Notes under the pieces: generated by a model
Database searches by the model: none
What the model was told of the DNA's origin: nothing
Seen by the model: only the letters and a program-made list of their open reading frames with translations
Shown: in pieces, positions 11,488-23,250 of the stretch
Layout of the letters: the number at the start of each line of letters is the position of its first letter
Numbering within the stretch: the stretch's first letter is position 1
Program-made: the position numbers and the translations under genes
Origin: Onchocerca volvulus
Taxonomy: Eukaryota > Nematoda > Chromadorea > Rhabditida > Onchocercidae
Direction: 5' to 3'
Assembly (NCBI GenBank): GCA_000499405.2
Contig: HG738140.1
Location: 4,239,202 to 4,303,201 of the forward strand
Length of the DNA stretch: 64,000 bases

Positions 11488-13076
11488 TTAATATAAAAAA
11501 TATTTAAATTACAAATAAAAATTATTTAATTAGAAATTTGCGAAGATTTTATGAAGTATCGAAAATATCATCTAAATACCATTTTTAAAATATCATTTTT
11601 CTGAGAAGTTTTGGGAATTATTCAGTATTGAGAAAGATTATAAATAAGAAATATTCGCTAGTTTATTAAGTCATATTTATTTTTTCAATTTATAATTTTC
11701 AATTTATAATTCAAAATTTCATTTTCATTATCAAATTTCTTTCTGATCATTTCTGTTAGGATACATTTGATTGCCAGTTGATTCTAGCATATTTATTACT
11801 CTGGATCTTGTAGTGAAGAACATGAAAATAAATCTTGCTTATTTAGAATTAGAAAAAATGGAGGAGAAAAAATTAAAAAAACATTTTAATGTCACCAGAA
11901 AAAAAATTAAAACAAAGATTGATGATTGATTATTTTGTTAAAGAAAACAACAAAGAAAAAAAAAAACCATCAAATGATAATTCTAAAACTGGATAACTGA
12001 TTCTAGAACAAGTATCATCTCTATCCAGCATAGTTGATTATTGGCAAATTGTCTTTTAACCTATGCTAATCATAAGTTGAAACTAACTAAGTGAATCCGT
12101 AAAATTTAAATTTAGCTTTCTTTAAAAAATGGCCATTTCTTTCAATCATCTAGAAGTACACAAATTTCGATGTTTGAGAAAGGTATATTAGAAAGTTTAC
12201 ATTTGTTTTTGGAAACAGAGATATGAAATATTGCTATCAAATCTTAATTAATCCAAACCAATCTTTAATTTGTTGATTGGTGGAGAGAAACAAGCTGCTA
12301 GAAATTCATTTTCATGTGGAAAGCATTGCCAAAATTTATTTATGATAGAATTACATAATATATGAAAGTAATACCTAAAATATGAACAAACACCACAATT
12401 TAAAAATCAAGAGAAAGCTAGTTTGCATGGAAAATATGAAATGAATTATTTAAAAAGCAGCATTAAATTACAAATATTTACATTTTGAAAAAAAAAATGT
12501 ATGAAGAGATAAAAAATATGAAATTTTTTTCACCAAATTTGCAGAAAAAACTTTTAAGGAATTATTCCATGGAATTCACAATTAGGCCAACAAATCAAAA
12601 AAGAGAGTATTACAAAATGATCGCAATCAAAGTGAAGGTATTCGAGTAAGAATGCAGAAATGATTGATTGCTGTTAAAAAAAAAAAAAAAAAAAAACAGA
12701 CAATTGAAAGAAACTTTAAGCATTTAAAACGAAATAGAATTTTATCCCGAAAATTTAAAAAAAATAAATTCTCTTTAATCACTCAATCATAGTATCGAAA
12801 TAATTAGGCCATAAGTTAAGATATGCTGAAATAATGTAAATAAAACAGTTAAAATATTTGAGAGATTGGTGAAAGAATCCGCTTTTATCCATTTACAGAA
12901 CTATCACAAAAAAAAAATTGATCTCCCTGTTAAAACATATTTTGCAAATACCAAATAAAGTTTCCTACAAATTAATGAAGTGATCTTCCAACACCCTATT
13001 ATTTACTATCCCTGGAACAATTATTAGAAAGTCAAAAAGGACAAGTTTAAATAAATAAAATTCAATCACACCGGAA
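11488..13076. other. Intergenic, no gene seen
   Basis: Low-complexity A+T-rich DNA between the MSP-domain gene and the convergent SEC62 gene. A 35-codon frame near 11821 lacks any recognisable feature and is probably chance. Confidence 0.6.
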
Positions 13077-16022
13077 TCACTTATCAACAAGTACGAAATC
13101 ATCATCTGCTTTCCTAGCACGTCGTCTTAATCGTTTCTTGTGATCGCCACTGTCGTTATCACCAGTTCCAATATCACCACCACTGTTCAATGAACCATTG
13201 GTTTCCTGAAGAAAAACTAACTCTCATCAAAAGTAACAGAAATCATCACATCCAGTGTTTACTGAAAATTTTGATCGTATTTTATTATTTATTGATATTT
13301 CTTTTACAATACTGTCCTACCCATACTTCCGAAGAAAAAATATTTTTCAATATCTTCGAAAATGTAGATCACAATACATTAAAATCCAGAATAAGATTCA
13401 ATATCTTAAAACCACATCATAATTTATCAAATGAAAATATTAAATAGACAATTAAAAAAAAAAAAAAAGAAAAAAAAGTTATAAACGATGAAAGTTTTTA
13501 TCTTTGATGGGAAATTATCAAACCGAAAAAAATTTCAATTTAAATTTTAAAAAAATGAAAAATTCCCTTACATATTAAAACAACTGAAAATTGCAGAAAT
13601 TATTTTGAGAAGCTGCAAATCTTTTATAAAATTTGTTTAAAAAAAAAATTGAAATTTGAAAATGAAGCTGTTAACAACCTGACTACTTCTACCATCTGAA
13701 TCCGAAGTACTGTCCATTTCGTCATCTGTTTCATCATTCTCATTACCATCAGCATTTTCGTCTCCACTTTCTTTTTTTTGGGATTGTTTTGCTTTCCCAA
13801 TCTTTTTATTTATTCCATTTGTTTGATTATTCGGACTATTGTTCTTCATTTCTTTCTTATCCACTAATGGTTCGTCGTCATCTGAATAAATGTTCAATTT
13901 TTACTTAATGAAGGCACCATATAGACCAACAAGATATAAGAAACTGCACTCATCATAAAAATCTCACTCTAATTACATTCAGTGAATGCTAAAAAAATTA
14001 CCGGATTTCTTTTTTCCATCATTTTTTTTCTTTTTCTTGCCAGTTCCAGCGGTACTACCAGAACAATATTCATAAGTATACCAAGGTTGAAATGACTCAA
14101 AGAAGCCACAATCTTCCGTTAAATTAGGTAGCAACCATAATTTATGTCTGCCCAAAGTAACTGCCCAGATTATAGCAAATAATATTGTTCGAGCTGTAAG
14201 GATTAAATAAAATGAAAATAGAAATTAAAAAAATTTCTTTATTTCTTTTCTAATGACAAGTATACAAAATTAAAAGTTCTAAATTTACCTACTGCAACAC
14301 CAATGAGCAATCCAAAGCAAGCTAATCCACAGAGTGATAAATAATAAACACCTTGACGTAGCCACATCGGCCAAAGTGGGAATAAACAGCCTGCTATAGT
14401 TCCTAGTACTGAAATAATTTGATAAGAAACAATCCATGCGCTTGCTTTTCTCCTTTTGATTTTATAACTTTGCAACTTTTTGTAGCTTCTCTACTGGATT
14501 TTTATCGCGATCGCAAATCCAATCTTTTTATCAGCAAATAAAATAAGAAGATTTTTCCACGCTATCGAGAATTTTTTCAAACTGTATAGTCCCTTATTTA
14601 ATAATATTAACTGTCATTGAATGTGATTTAAATAAAGCATTGATAAAAGGAATTAAGCATCAAAAATTTATGCAGATATGGTATCGTTAAGTTCTAGTGA
14701 ACAATGAGACGGGAAACTAACCCATAAGAGCACCAATAACTTTTTTAAATAAGGGTGTTGGATCAAAGATCCAAACATACACATCGTTTGCATCATTAAA
14801 TGATTGCTCTTGATGAAGTTCTAATTTGATTTTACGCTTTTTCTTTTCTTCTTCTTCCTGGAAATTTAATATGAGAATAGCAAATGACGTTTCATCATAA
14901 ATATTAAAACAAAAAATTTACCTTTTTCTTGTCTTTTTCTTTTCCATTCTCTTCATCGATATCGTCACTCTCCTCTTTTTTTCCTTCCTTATTTTTTTCT
15001 TTCTCTTTTTCAGTTTGATCTCCTTTACCTGACTTCTTTTTCGGTGATTTGCTCACATCAGTTCTTTTTTCTTTCTGATCCTGAAATTGCTGCATTCAAT
15101 ACCTTTACAAATTATATTTTAAGAAAAAAGTAAAACAAACAGAAAATGAAAATATTATGTAATCTTCAAATAAAAATTAAAAATAACCTTTCTTTCATCC
15201 TTCTTTTTTGGAACTAATTTTCTTGCGCGAAAAAATAGACCTTTTTCCAGGAGTGAGCGCATGAATACTACGGCTGCTTGCCGTGTCGGGAATTTAACAT
15301 TTTTTGCTGCATGACCGTATTTCTTGGATTCATACAACGTGTCAACTGCTTTTGTACCTTAAACCGTTCATAAATATTAAATTCAATCTGAATCATTTAA
15401 CAATAACTGAAATAGCCTTATTATTCGAATGGATTTTACAATAATATAATATGATCTTCTCTAGCTTGTATTTTTTTCACTTTTTTATTCTCCGAAAAAT
15501 AGAAAAAAACGTGCCTTTCTCTCTATTTTTTTTCCTGCAAAATACATAAAATAAGGTAATTCTGTCGAAAAAAGTAGTGAAAAAGATTAATTAATACCGG
15601 TAAAGTAATATACTTCATTGCCTCCAAATACTGTTGTCTTCGTTGGACAATTGAATCGAACATATCGAGCAATAGCATCTTCCTCTTTCCCAAGTTTTTG
15701 ATTCGGCTGAAAAAATTTCCAATATCGAAGAAAAAAAAAGAAGATAAAAATATTTTACGTAGCAATATTTTAATTTTCTAATGATTAATATAATAGATAT
15801 AACTTGGAAGAAATTAATATATTCCCAGAAGATATTTCAATAAAATCCAAAAAGAAAGGCGAAATTGCAAATAATTGGACAAATAAGTAAACCGATGATC
15901 CTCTAATTTTTCTAATTATATAATTCCAATAAATGATTACTACATAAATAATTTTACAGAATAACTGAAATAGCACTTACATCGTTGGCTTTTTTTCTTC
16001 CACCTTTACGTCGATCAGCCAT
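13077..16022 (-). CDS. sec-62: Translocation protein SEC62
   Basis: Nine exons on the minus strand: 15981-16022, 15598-15706, 15188-15357, 14922-15080, 14722-14857, 14289-14408, 14002-14193, 13679-13881, 13077-13205; 419 residues (human SEC62 is 399). SEC62 is an ER membrane protein of the SEC61/SEC63 post-translational translocon and an ER-phagy receptor. The cytosolic N-terminal domain is clear: KEEDAIARYVRFNCPTK, EVYYFTGTKAVD, then VKFPTRQAAVVFMRSLLEKG and FFRARKLVPKK. A Lys/Glu-rich insert follows (residues about 108-165), then YVWIFDPTPLFKK, two membrane helices at about 206-260, a short PWYTYEYCSGS segment, and a long acidic C-tail ending in a basic patch. Exon 3 uses a TTTAAG acceptor. 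A CTTTTTCAG acceptor lies 9 nt before the ATG. Confidence 0.95.
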
Positions 16023-16031
16023 TCGCGCTAA
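16023..16031 (-). promoter_or_regulatory. SEC62 5' UTR with putative trans-splice acceptor
   Basis: On the minus strand TTGCTTTTTCAG ends just above 16031 and leaves a 9-nt leader before the ATG. A strong acceptor this close to a start codon, with no upstream coding exon, is typical of spliced-leader addition in nematodes. Confidence 0.5.
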
Positions 16032-17084
16032 CTGAAAAAGCAAGAAATAATTAAAAAAAAAATCAGAATTGCTAAAAACGATACAAAAGATAAAAATGTT
16101 TGAATGAAAATAAAAAAAATTCGCTTTGCTTAAATCCTAAATAAGAATTATGTCATAATTCGACTAATATATCGTAGAAATGTCGAAAAAATCAATTTAA
16201 AAATCAATTTCCTATATAATCTTATAAAAATAAACAATTCAAATAATCGATATATAACCAAAAAACGATAATGAAACGGAACAGTTTGAAAGTCATCCTT
16301 ATAAATTATTTCTCTAAAAATCACTTCTTCCTTATATCTATCGCATAGAGTTATGCTAACATAAAAATATAAATTCTACGAAATGACTGAAATACTTTTC
16401 AATAATTGATGAACAATTTTTTGGTATCTCCAGGATTTCAGTAACCTGGAATACCTTATTTAGAATAAAACATTAAGTACCAATAACTACAATATCTCGG
16501 ATGTGATTCCCGATAATCTGGAATATTCCGATGATCGACATCAATTTCGAAAATACTATACTTCATTCTAATTCGTTGTTACATTAGTATCATTAGCTTT
16601 AATCCATAATTAATTAAAACACTAAATAAATGTTCGTGCATTCTATATATAGAAATTAAACCATATGATTGAGTAAAGAAGCCATCAAACATCTAAAGAT
16701 CGATCACCTAAATAGACTAAACGAGTAAATGGATAAATGAGTAAATGAGTAAATCAATAAACCAATCCTGAAATTCGATCTACAATCGATTTAGGCAAAA
16801 ATTCGTCAGAAACCGTATACCGAAATTGTTTTTTTATTAACTGGTGAAATATGGCTCGTGTCGGGCCGATGAAATTAAAAACAATATGACGGATGACTTG
16901 TCATCTCAACGTCATCTTTTCGGGAGTTTGGGGGGATTCCGGTTCCCGGGAGTTGTGAGAGTCGTGGGTTCGCGGGGATTTCTGTTTTCCGGATACTTCT
17001 GTTTCTGTTTCGGATGAGATATAACTAAATTTTCGGCTGATTTATCGGAAGATTTCTGAAATATCATATAAATAAGAAATGGAT

Positions 17085-17600
17085 ATTGGAAATGATCAAA
17101 TTTAAAAGTACATAAAATCTTTGCAATCTTTTCAAAAATTTGAGACATCATTTGAGAATAAAGGAAAGAGTTAATAATTAGAAATGATCAAGCTTAAATA
17201 TTTGACCTTTCCAATCTTTTCAAAAGTATGAGACATCATTTGAGAATGAAAGAAAGAATTAATAATTAGCGAAGAGTAAAGATCAAATCTAAATACTTGA
17301 TTTTTTTTTAATTTCTTAGAAAAATAATCAGATATTTGATAAGAAAAGGGAAAACCAATAATTATGACAATAGTAAATGATCAAATTTAAATATTTGACT
17401 TTTGGATTTTTTCAAAAAAAAAAAAAAATATATGAGACATCATTTGGAAAAGGAAGGAAAAAACTCTTATTGGTACAAGAGTAAATGATTTAAATTTGAA
17501 CACTTGACCTTTGAACTTTTCCAAAAAAAATATGAAACAACATTTGAAAAAGAAAGGAAAGAATAATAATTTAAAACAAGAGTACCGATTAAAATTTAAA
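17085..17600. repeat. Degenerate ~90-110-bp tandem repeat
   Basis: TGAGACATCATTTGAGAA-like cores recur near 17141, 17229, 17432 and 17532. Each is preceded by AATGATCAAATTTAAATA-like sequence with a cytosine-free (A/T/G-biased) spacer and followed by GAAAGGAAAGAA. A fifth, decayed copy lies near 17300-17350. Confidence 0.75.
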
Positions 17601-17719
17601 AACAATTATATCACAAATAATAGTAGCTAAAAAAAAAAGAAAAAATAGCGATTGTGTATGAAACGGCATAAATTTAGAAAAATAATATTAAAAATTTTTA
17701 TCATAAATATTTGACCTTC

Positions 17720-17823
17720 GAATTTCATTCTGAAAATTTAAATTCGAGTTTCATTTTGAAAATTTAAATTCGAATTTCATTTTGAAAATTTAAATTCGAG
17801 TTTCATTTTGAAAATTTGAATTC
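17720..17823. repeat. 26-bp tandem repeat, 4 copies
   Basis: The unit is GA(A/G)TTTCATT(C/T)TGAAAATTTAAATTC, starting at about 17720, 17746, 17772 and 17798. Confidence 0.85.
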
Positions 17824-18139
17824 CATCAGCTATTTTTGCTGCTTTCAATGCAATAGTACTTTATTTTGTTGGCGTATGCTAAATATGAATTTTTGCGTTT
17901 GAATGTTTATTCAGACTTTTTTATAAATTTTATTGATTCGATTATTTTAAAGTGCTAATATTAGCACTTTTAACTTTATCAAAGTTTGATAAAAAAAAAA
18001 ATTGGATTTTTTAGATTTAAAAAGTATGATATAGGGATATTTGCCAAAAAAACTTTTACTCATCAATCTTTTCCCGGAATGTTTTTTAATATTTGAGAAT
18101 GTTTTGGCATTATTTTTATATCATTTATAACTACCATTA

Positions 18140-18223
18140 TTGATATTATTTATTACTTGTTATCAGGTAATCAATAAATCTTTGATATTATTTATTACTT
18201 GTTATCAGATAATCAATAAATCT
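18140..18223. repeat. 42-bp direct duplication
   Basis: Two nearly identical units beginning TTGATATTATTTATTACTTG at 18140 and 18182; they differ at one visible base (CAGGTAATC versus CAGATAATC). Confidence 0.9.
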
Positions 18224-18665
18224 TTCAAATTTATGACGTTAATAATAATCGTTCAAAGTTTGAAGAAATAAATTAATCGTAATTTTTGTGAAAATTTTAC
18301 ATTTTTAAAATACTTAATTGAAATTTTTTACCGTACAAAGGAGTTTTTCCAAGCAACAATAAGCAGTATGTATTTTGTAGGTAAAAATTTTTAAATTTTA
18401 ATTAATAATTTAATCCTTTACTTATATAAAAATGATCCATTCATCACAAATCAAAAAATTTATTTTGATCTTTGCTCAAAATTAATAAAATGTTATGCGA
18501 TTTTTAAGGCTCTTTTTGTTTGTTTATGTTGAATTTTCTGAAATTTTTAAAATCTAAATGTGGCAGACATATTTCTGTGTTTTATAACTTGTATTTTAGT
18601 ATTGTGCCAAGGAATCGTTTATCATAAATAATTATTTATACTAAAATTAATCACATCAATGGTTA

Positions 18666-20302
18666 TCATCTTCCGACGGTGAGATCCGATAACGCGGCAC
18701 ATATTTCAGCAAAATTTTGTTTCTGTCGAGGTATCGCTCTCGGTACATTCTGTAAATATTAATGTATAAATTATGCTAATTTTTCCGGAAAATTTTATTT
18801 TTCGGAAACCATGCTAATTTTCCGGAAAATCGAATTTTCCCTTTTTTTGATACAAATGTTCTCTTCTAAGTTAGGGCCGTATTTCAGGAACAGGGTCTTA
18901 AAATAGAATCTCCTGAAAAAAACGATTCATATTATTAACAATGAAATCTTTTCCTGATAATTTGATTGTTGATAATGTGAAGTTCAATCTATTTTGATAG
19001 TTCAGCTTGAATTGAACTGGTTTTATCAGTCGATAAGTGCTTTAGAGTTCGAAAGAAATTGATTAAAATTAGTTAAAAATTTTTTTTTTTTCTCTTTTGC
19101 CATCTCTTTTTCATTTTTCCCGATTTCAATTTCGTACTTATTCAGTTATCCAGTTTTTTCCTTTCAAACCTTGTTGAGAATAAAATTTAAATGATAACTA
19201 TCTTCTTTTTTTTCCTCATTATTTATTTTCATCTAATTGATTTTATCACTGTCAAAATTGCACCAATTTTTATGTATTATTTGTCATTTAATGATAAAAT
19301 TTTTTTTTTTACTCTTTCAATTTTAATTAAATTTACTTCTGTTAAACTTTTTTTTTCTAAAATTTGAAGAAAAAAACGAAATATATTATTATAATTTAAT
19401 TTCATATTTGAATAATTTAATATTTGAAAACGATAAACTTACAATTCCTTCCTTGCACATTTGCATAAAATTTGCTAGATCTTTATCAATGATTGAATAT
19501 GGCATCAAATCATTGGGTGCTTTTTGATCTGCAAAAAGTAACCAATAAAATATTTAATATCGAAGTTTAAAAAAAAATTCGATTTATTGAATTCCTTCAA
19601 GTTTCTTTTTTTTTTTTTTTTATCTCACCTGTCATTTTGAATGGCGAAAAAAAAAATGCCTTGTTATTATACGACAAAAAGGTCTTATCTTATCATAAAA
19701 TTTTGCAATTCTCATTAATCTAATTAACTCATTAAATAATTAATTGAATAGTAAGAACTCGACTTAAATTGATGAGGATGATAAAATTAATGATTATTAC
19801 TGAAAAGATTCATTAAAATAAATTTTAAAAGTATAGTCATAGCATAGAAGTTGATAAATAAGTAAATATTAAGCAATAAAAGAGTTATATATTATGCATG
19901 CTAACTAATTAGGATAATTATAGTTTATTATTTAACTTAGTTACTAATCAATTAATCTGAAATAAAAATAAATCAGTAATGAATAAGGAAAATAAGTAGT
20001 TTGAGCAATGAAAATGTTACATATTATTGCAGGCTAACTAATCAGGATAACAATAATTTATTATTGAATTTGGCGACTAATTGATTAACCTGAATAATGA
20101 AATAATAAATAATGTAATAATAATAGTAAGTTAATAATTAATAAGGAAAGTAAGTAGTTTGATGAATATTTTTGGTTATTTGTAATTTTTTGATAGAATT
20201 TAAAAATTCAAACTTACTGAATGATAACCATGTTCCAGCTTGAATCATCAATGAAAGTGTGCAGAAAACAAATGTCATTAAACAGATACGTGTTGGTGAC
20301 AT
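18666..20302 (-). CDS. Secreted peptide precursor, neuropeptide-like candidate
   Basis: Three exons: 20218-20302, 19443-19528, 18666-18749; phases 1 and 0 match, donors are GTAAGT and acceptors TTTGCAG and TTTACAG; 84 residues. The N-terminus looks like a signal peptide (MSPTR, then ICLMTFVFCTLSLMIQA, cleavage plausible near residue 22). The rest is short and hydrophilic: it contains DLMPYSIIDKDLANFMQMCK, then NVPRAIPRQKQ, and ends NFAEICAALSDLTVGR followed by stop. The final Gly-Arg would give a C-terminal amide (LTV-amide) after carboxypeptidase trimming, and basic residues in PRQK could be a processing site. Two cysteines (in MQMCK and EICAAL) might pair. I do not recognise the family. A weak resemblance to PDF-type peptides (N-x-AE start, amidated hydrophobic end) is noted, not claimed. 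It could instead be a small secreted effector. Confidence 0.6.
18781..18829. promoter_or_regulatory. Paired palindromes TTTTCCGGAAAA
   Basis: The 12-bp palindrome TTTTCCGGAAAA occurs at 18781-18792 and again at 18818-18829, each preceded by ATGCTAAT. They lie in intron 2 of the peptide precursor, within 80 bp of exon 3. They arose by local duplication or are paired ETS-like (GGAA) sites. Confidence 0.4.
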
Positions 20303-21015
20303 ATTTAGCAATTTTTGATGCACAATTTCTTATTATTTTTTGACTAAAATTAATAAAATATTATTTAAAAAAAAAAATTAAAACAATAAAAATTTAATTT
20401 CTTTTTCGCAAAGAATGTTTCTATTTCGGTATTGGTTTCAATCCAAGTTCAAAAAAAAAAAAAAAAAAAAAAAAACCTGAAACCATTAAAAAATCAAATA
20501 ACATCACTAGTTTCCTTTCATTCGTATATTAATCTTTTTATTTATTTATTTTTTTTTTCTTTTAAAATTTTTGGATTAAAAATCAAAATGTTATTGGACG
20601 AAAATTATTTGACATTTTTGATGATAAATTTCGTTATTTTCTTGTTAAATTTAAAGTTGATTGATGATTGTTTTATGTTTGTCATTCAAATGAACAAATA
20701 AATGCTTTATTTTTGGAAAAAAGAAAAAAAATTGAAATTGCTTAAGATCTAATTTTATTTTTAGTTTTAATAGATAAAATAGCTTAATAAGCCGAATATA
20801 TATTTGTTTTATTATTTCACATGATTTTTTGCAAAAAACAAAAAAAAAAAAACGATGATCTACAACTAATAATCATCAATTCTTCTTTATACATTTATTC
20901 TTAGCCAAAAAAAGAGTTTCATATTTGAAAATGAAATTTTTTTGAAATTTCAATAACTTTCACCGTATTTATTTAGCTCTGTTATTTAAAAACCTTAACA
21001 TAATGTTAAATAATA

Positions 21016-21050
21016 TATATATACATATATATATATATTTTAATATATAA
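21016..21050. repeat. AT dinucleotide microsatellite
   Basis: ATATATATATACATATATAT followed by further TA repeats and a TATAATATG tail. Confidence 0.85.
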
Positions 21051-22724
21051 TATGATTTATTCTTTCCAGAAATTTTTTTCCAAGTAATGCAAAATGCACG
21101 TACAAGCTCTTTGCGACTTCATTAATTATGAAAGTAGGAATAATTTTCGAAATCGCATTTGAAAAATTTGATTTGGGAAAAAAAAGAAAAGAAAAAAAAG
21201 GCAATATTTATACTGCTATTCATTTTTAAATCAAATTTATATGAAATTTAGTGAAATTAATTTTTGCAATTTTGTCAAATTGCTTCAAATTTTTTTTTTT
21301 TAAATTTCTACAATACTTTTATTATATTAAAAGCTTGCATTTCAGCAAATATTTTGATAATTACCAATTAACATAAATTTGCAAAAATACGTTAAAAGCG
21401 AAAAAAAAAGTTCGATTGGGAAAATTGTACTGATAGCTGATGAAATTTGGGAAAGAAAAAAAAAAATTTAAATTTCGAAACATCATTATGTAAATGTAAG
21501 AATAATCGATGAATGAATGAAATGTTGAGAAATGGAACATGAAAGCTTCCTGAAATTATACTTCCAAAATTTTTTTTCCGAATTTTTTTTTTTTTTCTGA
21601 AAATTTCATTCTTTTTTCCTCATTTTTTTCTTTTTGTTTCTAATTTTTGAAATCTTTAAAAAAATTTTCAAATCCAGAATAATGGATTGGTATTGTTTGG
21701 ATAATTTTTTTATTGAACAAAAAAAATAAAAAAGTACAAAGAATGCAAAATACCAACTTGGCAAGCTCGAAAGTAAACGACAAGCAATACTTTCACCAAT
21801 ATTATTGTTATTACTATTATTATTACTATTATTGCCACTATTTGTCAAGCATTTTACATTGGAAAAAAATAAAAAAAAAAAAAAAAAAGAAAAAAAGATA
21901 GAAAAACGGAACTTTATATTGCCATCAGGTTGATTGCCATTTAATTTGAAAGCATTTTAGATTAAGGTTTTTAAGCAATTCATTCAACTGTTGCGGAAAG
22001 AAAAAAAAAAAAAATTGAATATTCGAAATTACTGGTTTTTAAAATTTCCAAATTTTTAGCTTGAAAATTTCGAAAATTGTAATCAATTTTTTTTTTTCAA
22101 CCGGAATATTAATGATAAGATTATTTAGTAATAATATCAATTTTTCTGAAAATTTTGAATTTATAAAAAGTGTAAATCAGTTGTCAGAAAATGAAATTAT
22201 TGGTTTAGAGTATTATATTTAATAAAATAAATTACTGATTCATAACTGGAAATGAAAATTAAAATAGATCATTTTCTAGTTTCAGTTGTATCATTAAGTA
22301 CAAAACTGGTATAAGATATTATTGCTAATAGGAATGTTGTATTCTGTTCGAAATTTTTAGTAATATTTTATAATTTTTTGCTTGCAATATTTCGGTTTGT
22401 ACAAATATCTTAATTTTTCTTCCTTTTTTTAAAAAAAATAAAAAATAATACTATGATCAATTACAACTAAAAATTAGAAATGAAGAAGCGATTGGAAATC
22501 AATAAATGATAATCTCATAATTACAATCTAAAAGAATATACAGATTACAATGAATAATGTAAATATATCGTTTTTTCTTTTTTTTTTTTTTACTTTTCAC
22601 TTTATCAAATTACCTTTCAGAATTAATATCAATTACTTTCTGATGAAACTTTGTAGTACGATAAATTTATATTTTAAGCAATTATTTGAAATAGTTTGAT
22701 TCAATTTCATATCATAATGATTCA

Positions 22725-23250
22725 GTAATTTATTATAATTAAAAAAATGATCCAATGATTTATTTCAATTACAAAAAGATTTGATAATTAATTATAATTA
22801 TAAAAATAATTCGATGATTTATTACAATCACAAAAAGATCCGATAATTCATTATAATTAGAAAAAGATTCAATGATTCATTACAACTATTAAAAAAAAAA
22901 AGTCGAGAGAACTTATTATAATTGTAGAAAAATTCGGTAAATACTGCAATTAGGAAAAGATTCAATGATTCTCACGACTCTAAAAAGATTCGATAATTCA
23001 TTACAACCGTGATTTATCACAATTGTAAAAATTTCGTAATTCATTACAACCATAAAGCGATTCGGCAAGATATTACAAATATCAAGATTTCGTAATTCAT
23101 TACAATTCGTAAAAATTTCGTAATTCATTACAATTCGTAAAAATTTCGTAATTCATTACGATCGTAAAAATTTCGTAATTCACTACAACTGTAGAAATTT
23201 CGTAATTTATTACAACTATAAAATGATTCGGCGATATATTACAACTATAA
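22725..23250. repeat. Degenerate 27-33-bp minisatellite
   Basis: Roughly 18 units. The left part repeats AAAAAGATTCAATGATTCAT and TACAACTA; the right part (about 23020-23220) is more regular, with AAAAATTTCGTAATTCATTA followed by CAATTCGT. The gradual change suggests older and younger expansion phases. Confidence 0.8.

Larger units (their letters stand above)
16032..18665. other. Intergenic, repeat-bearing
   Basis: No coding region recognised. A small G+C-richer island (16905-16995, with CCCGGGAG-like and GGGGGG runs) precedes a set of three tandem arrays listed separately. Confidence 0.6.

Noticed and set aside
13637..13897. Stand-alone acidic ORF on the minus strand
   Set aside because: It is exon 8 of SEC62 with flanking intron, not a separate gene.
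22725..23250. CRISPR-like array of short repeats and spacers
   Set aside because: Units are contiguous, degenerate and of varying length with no unique spacers, in a eukaryotic genome; this is a minisatellite.
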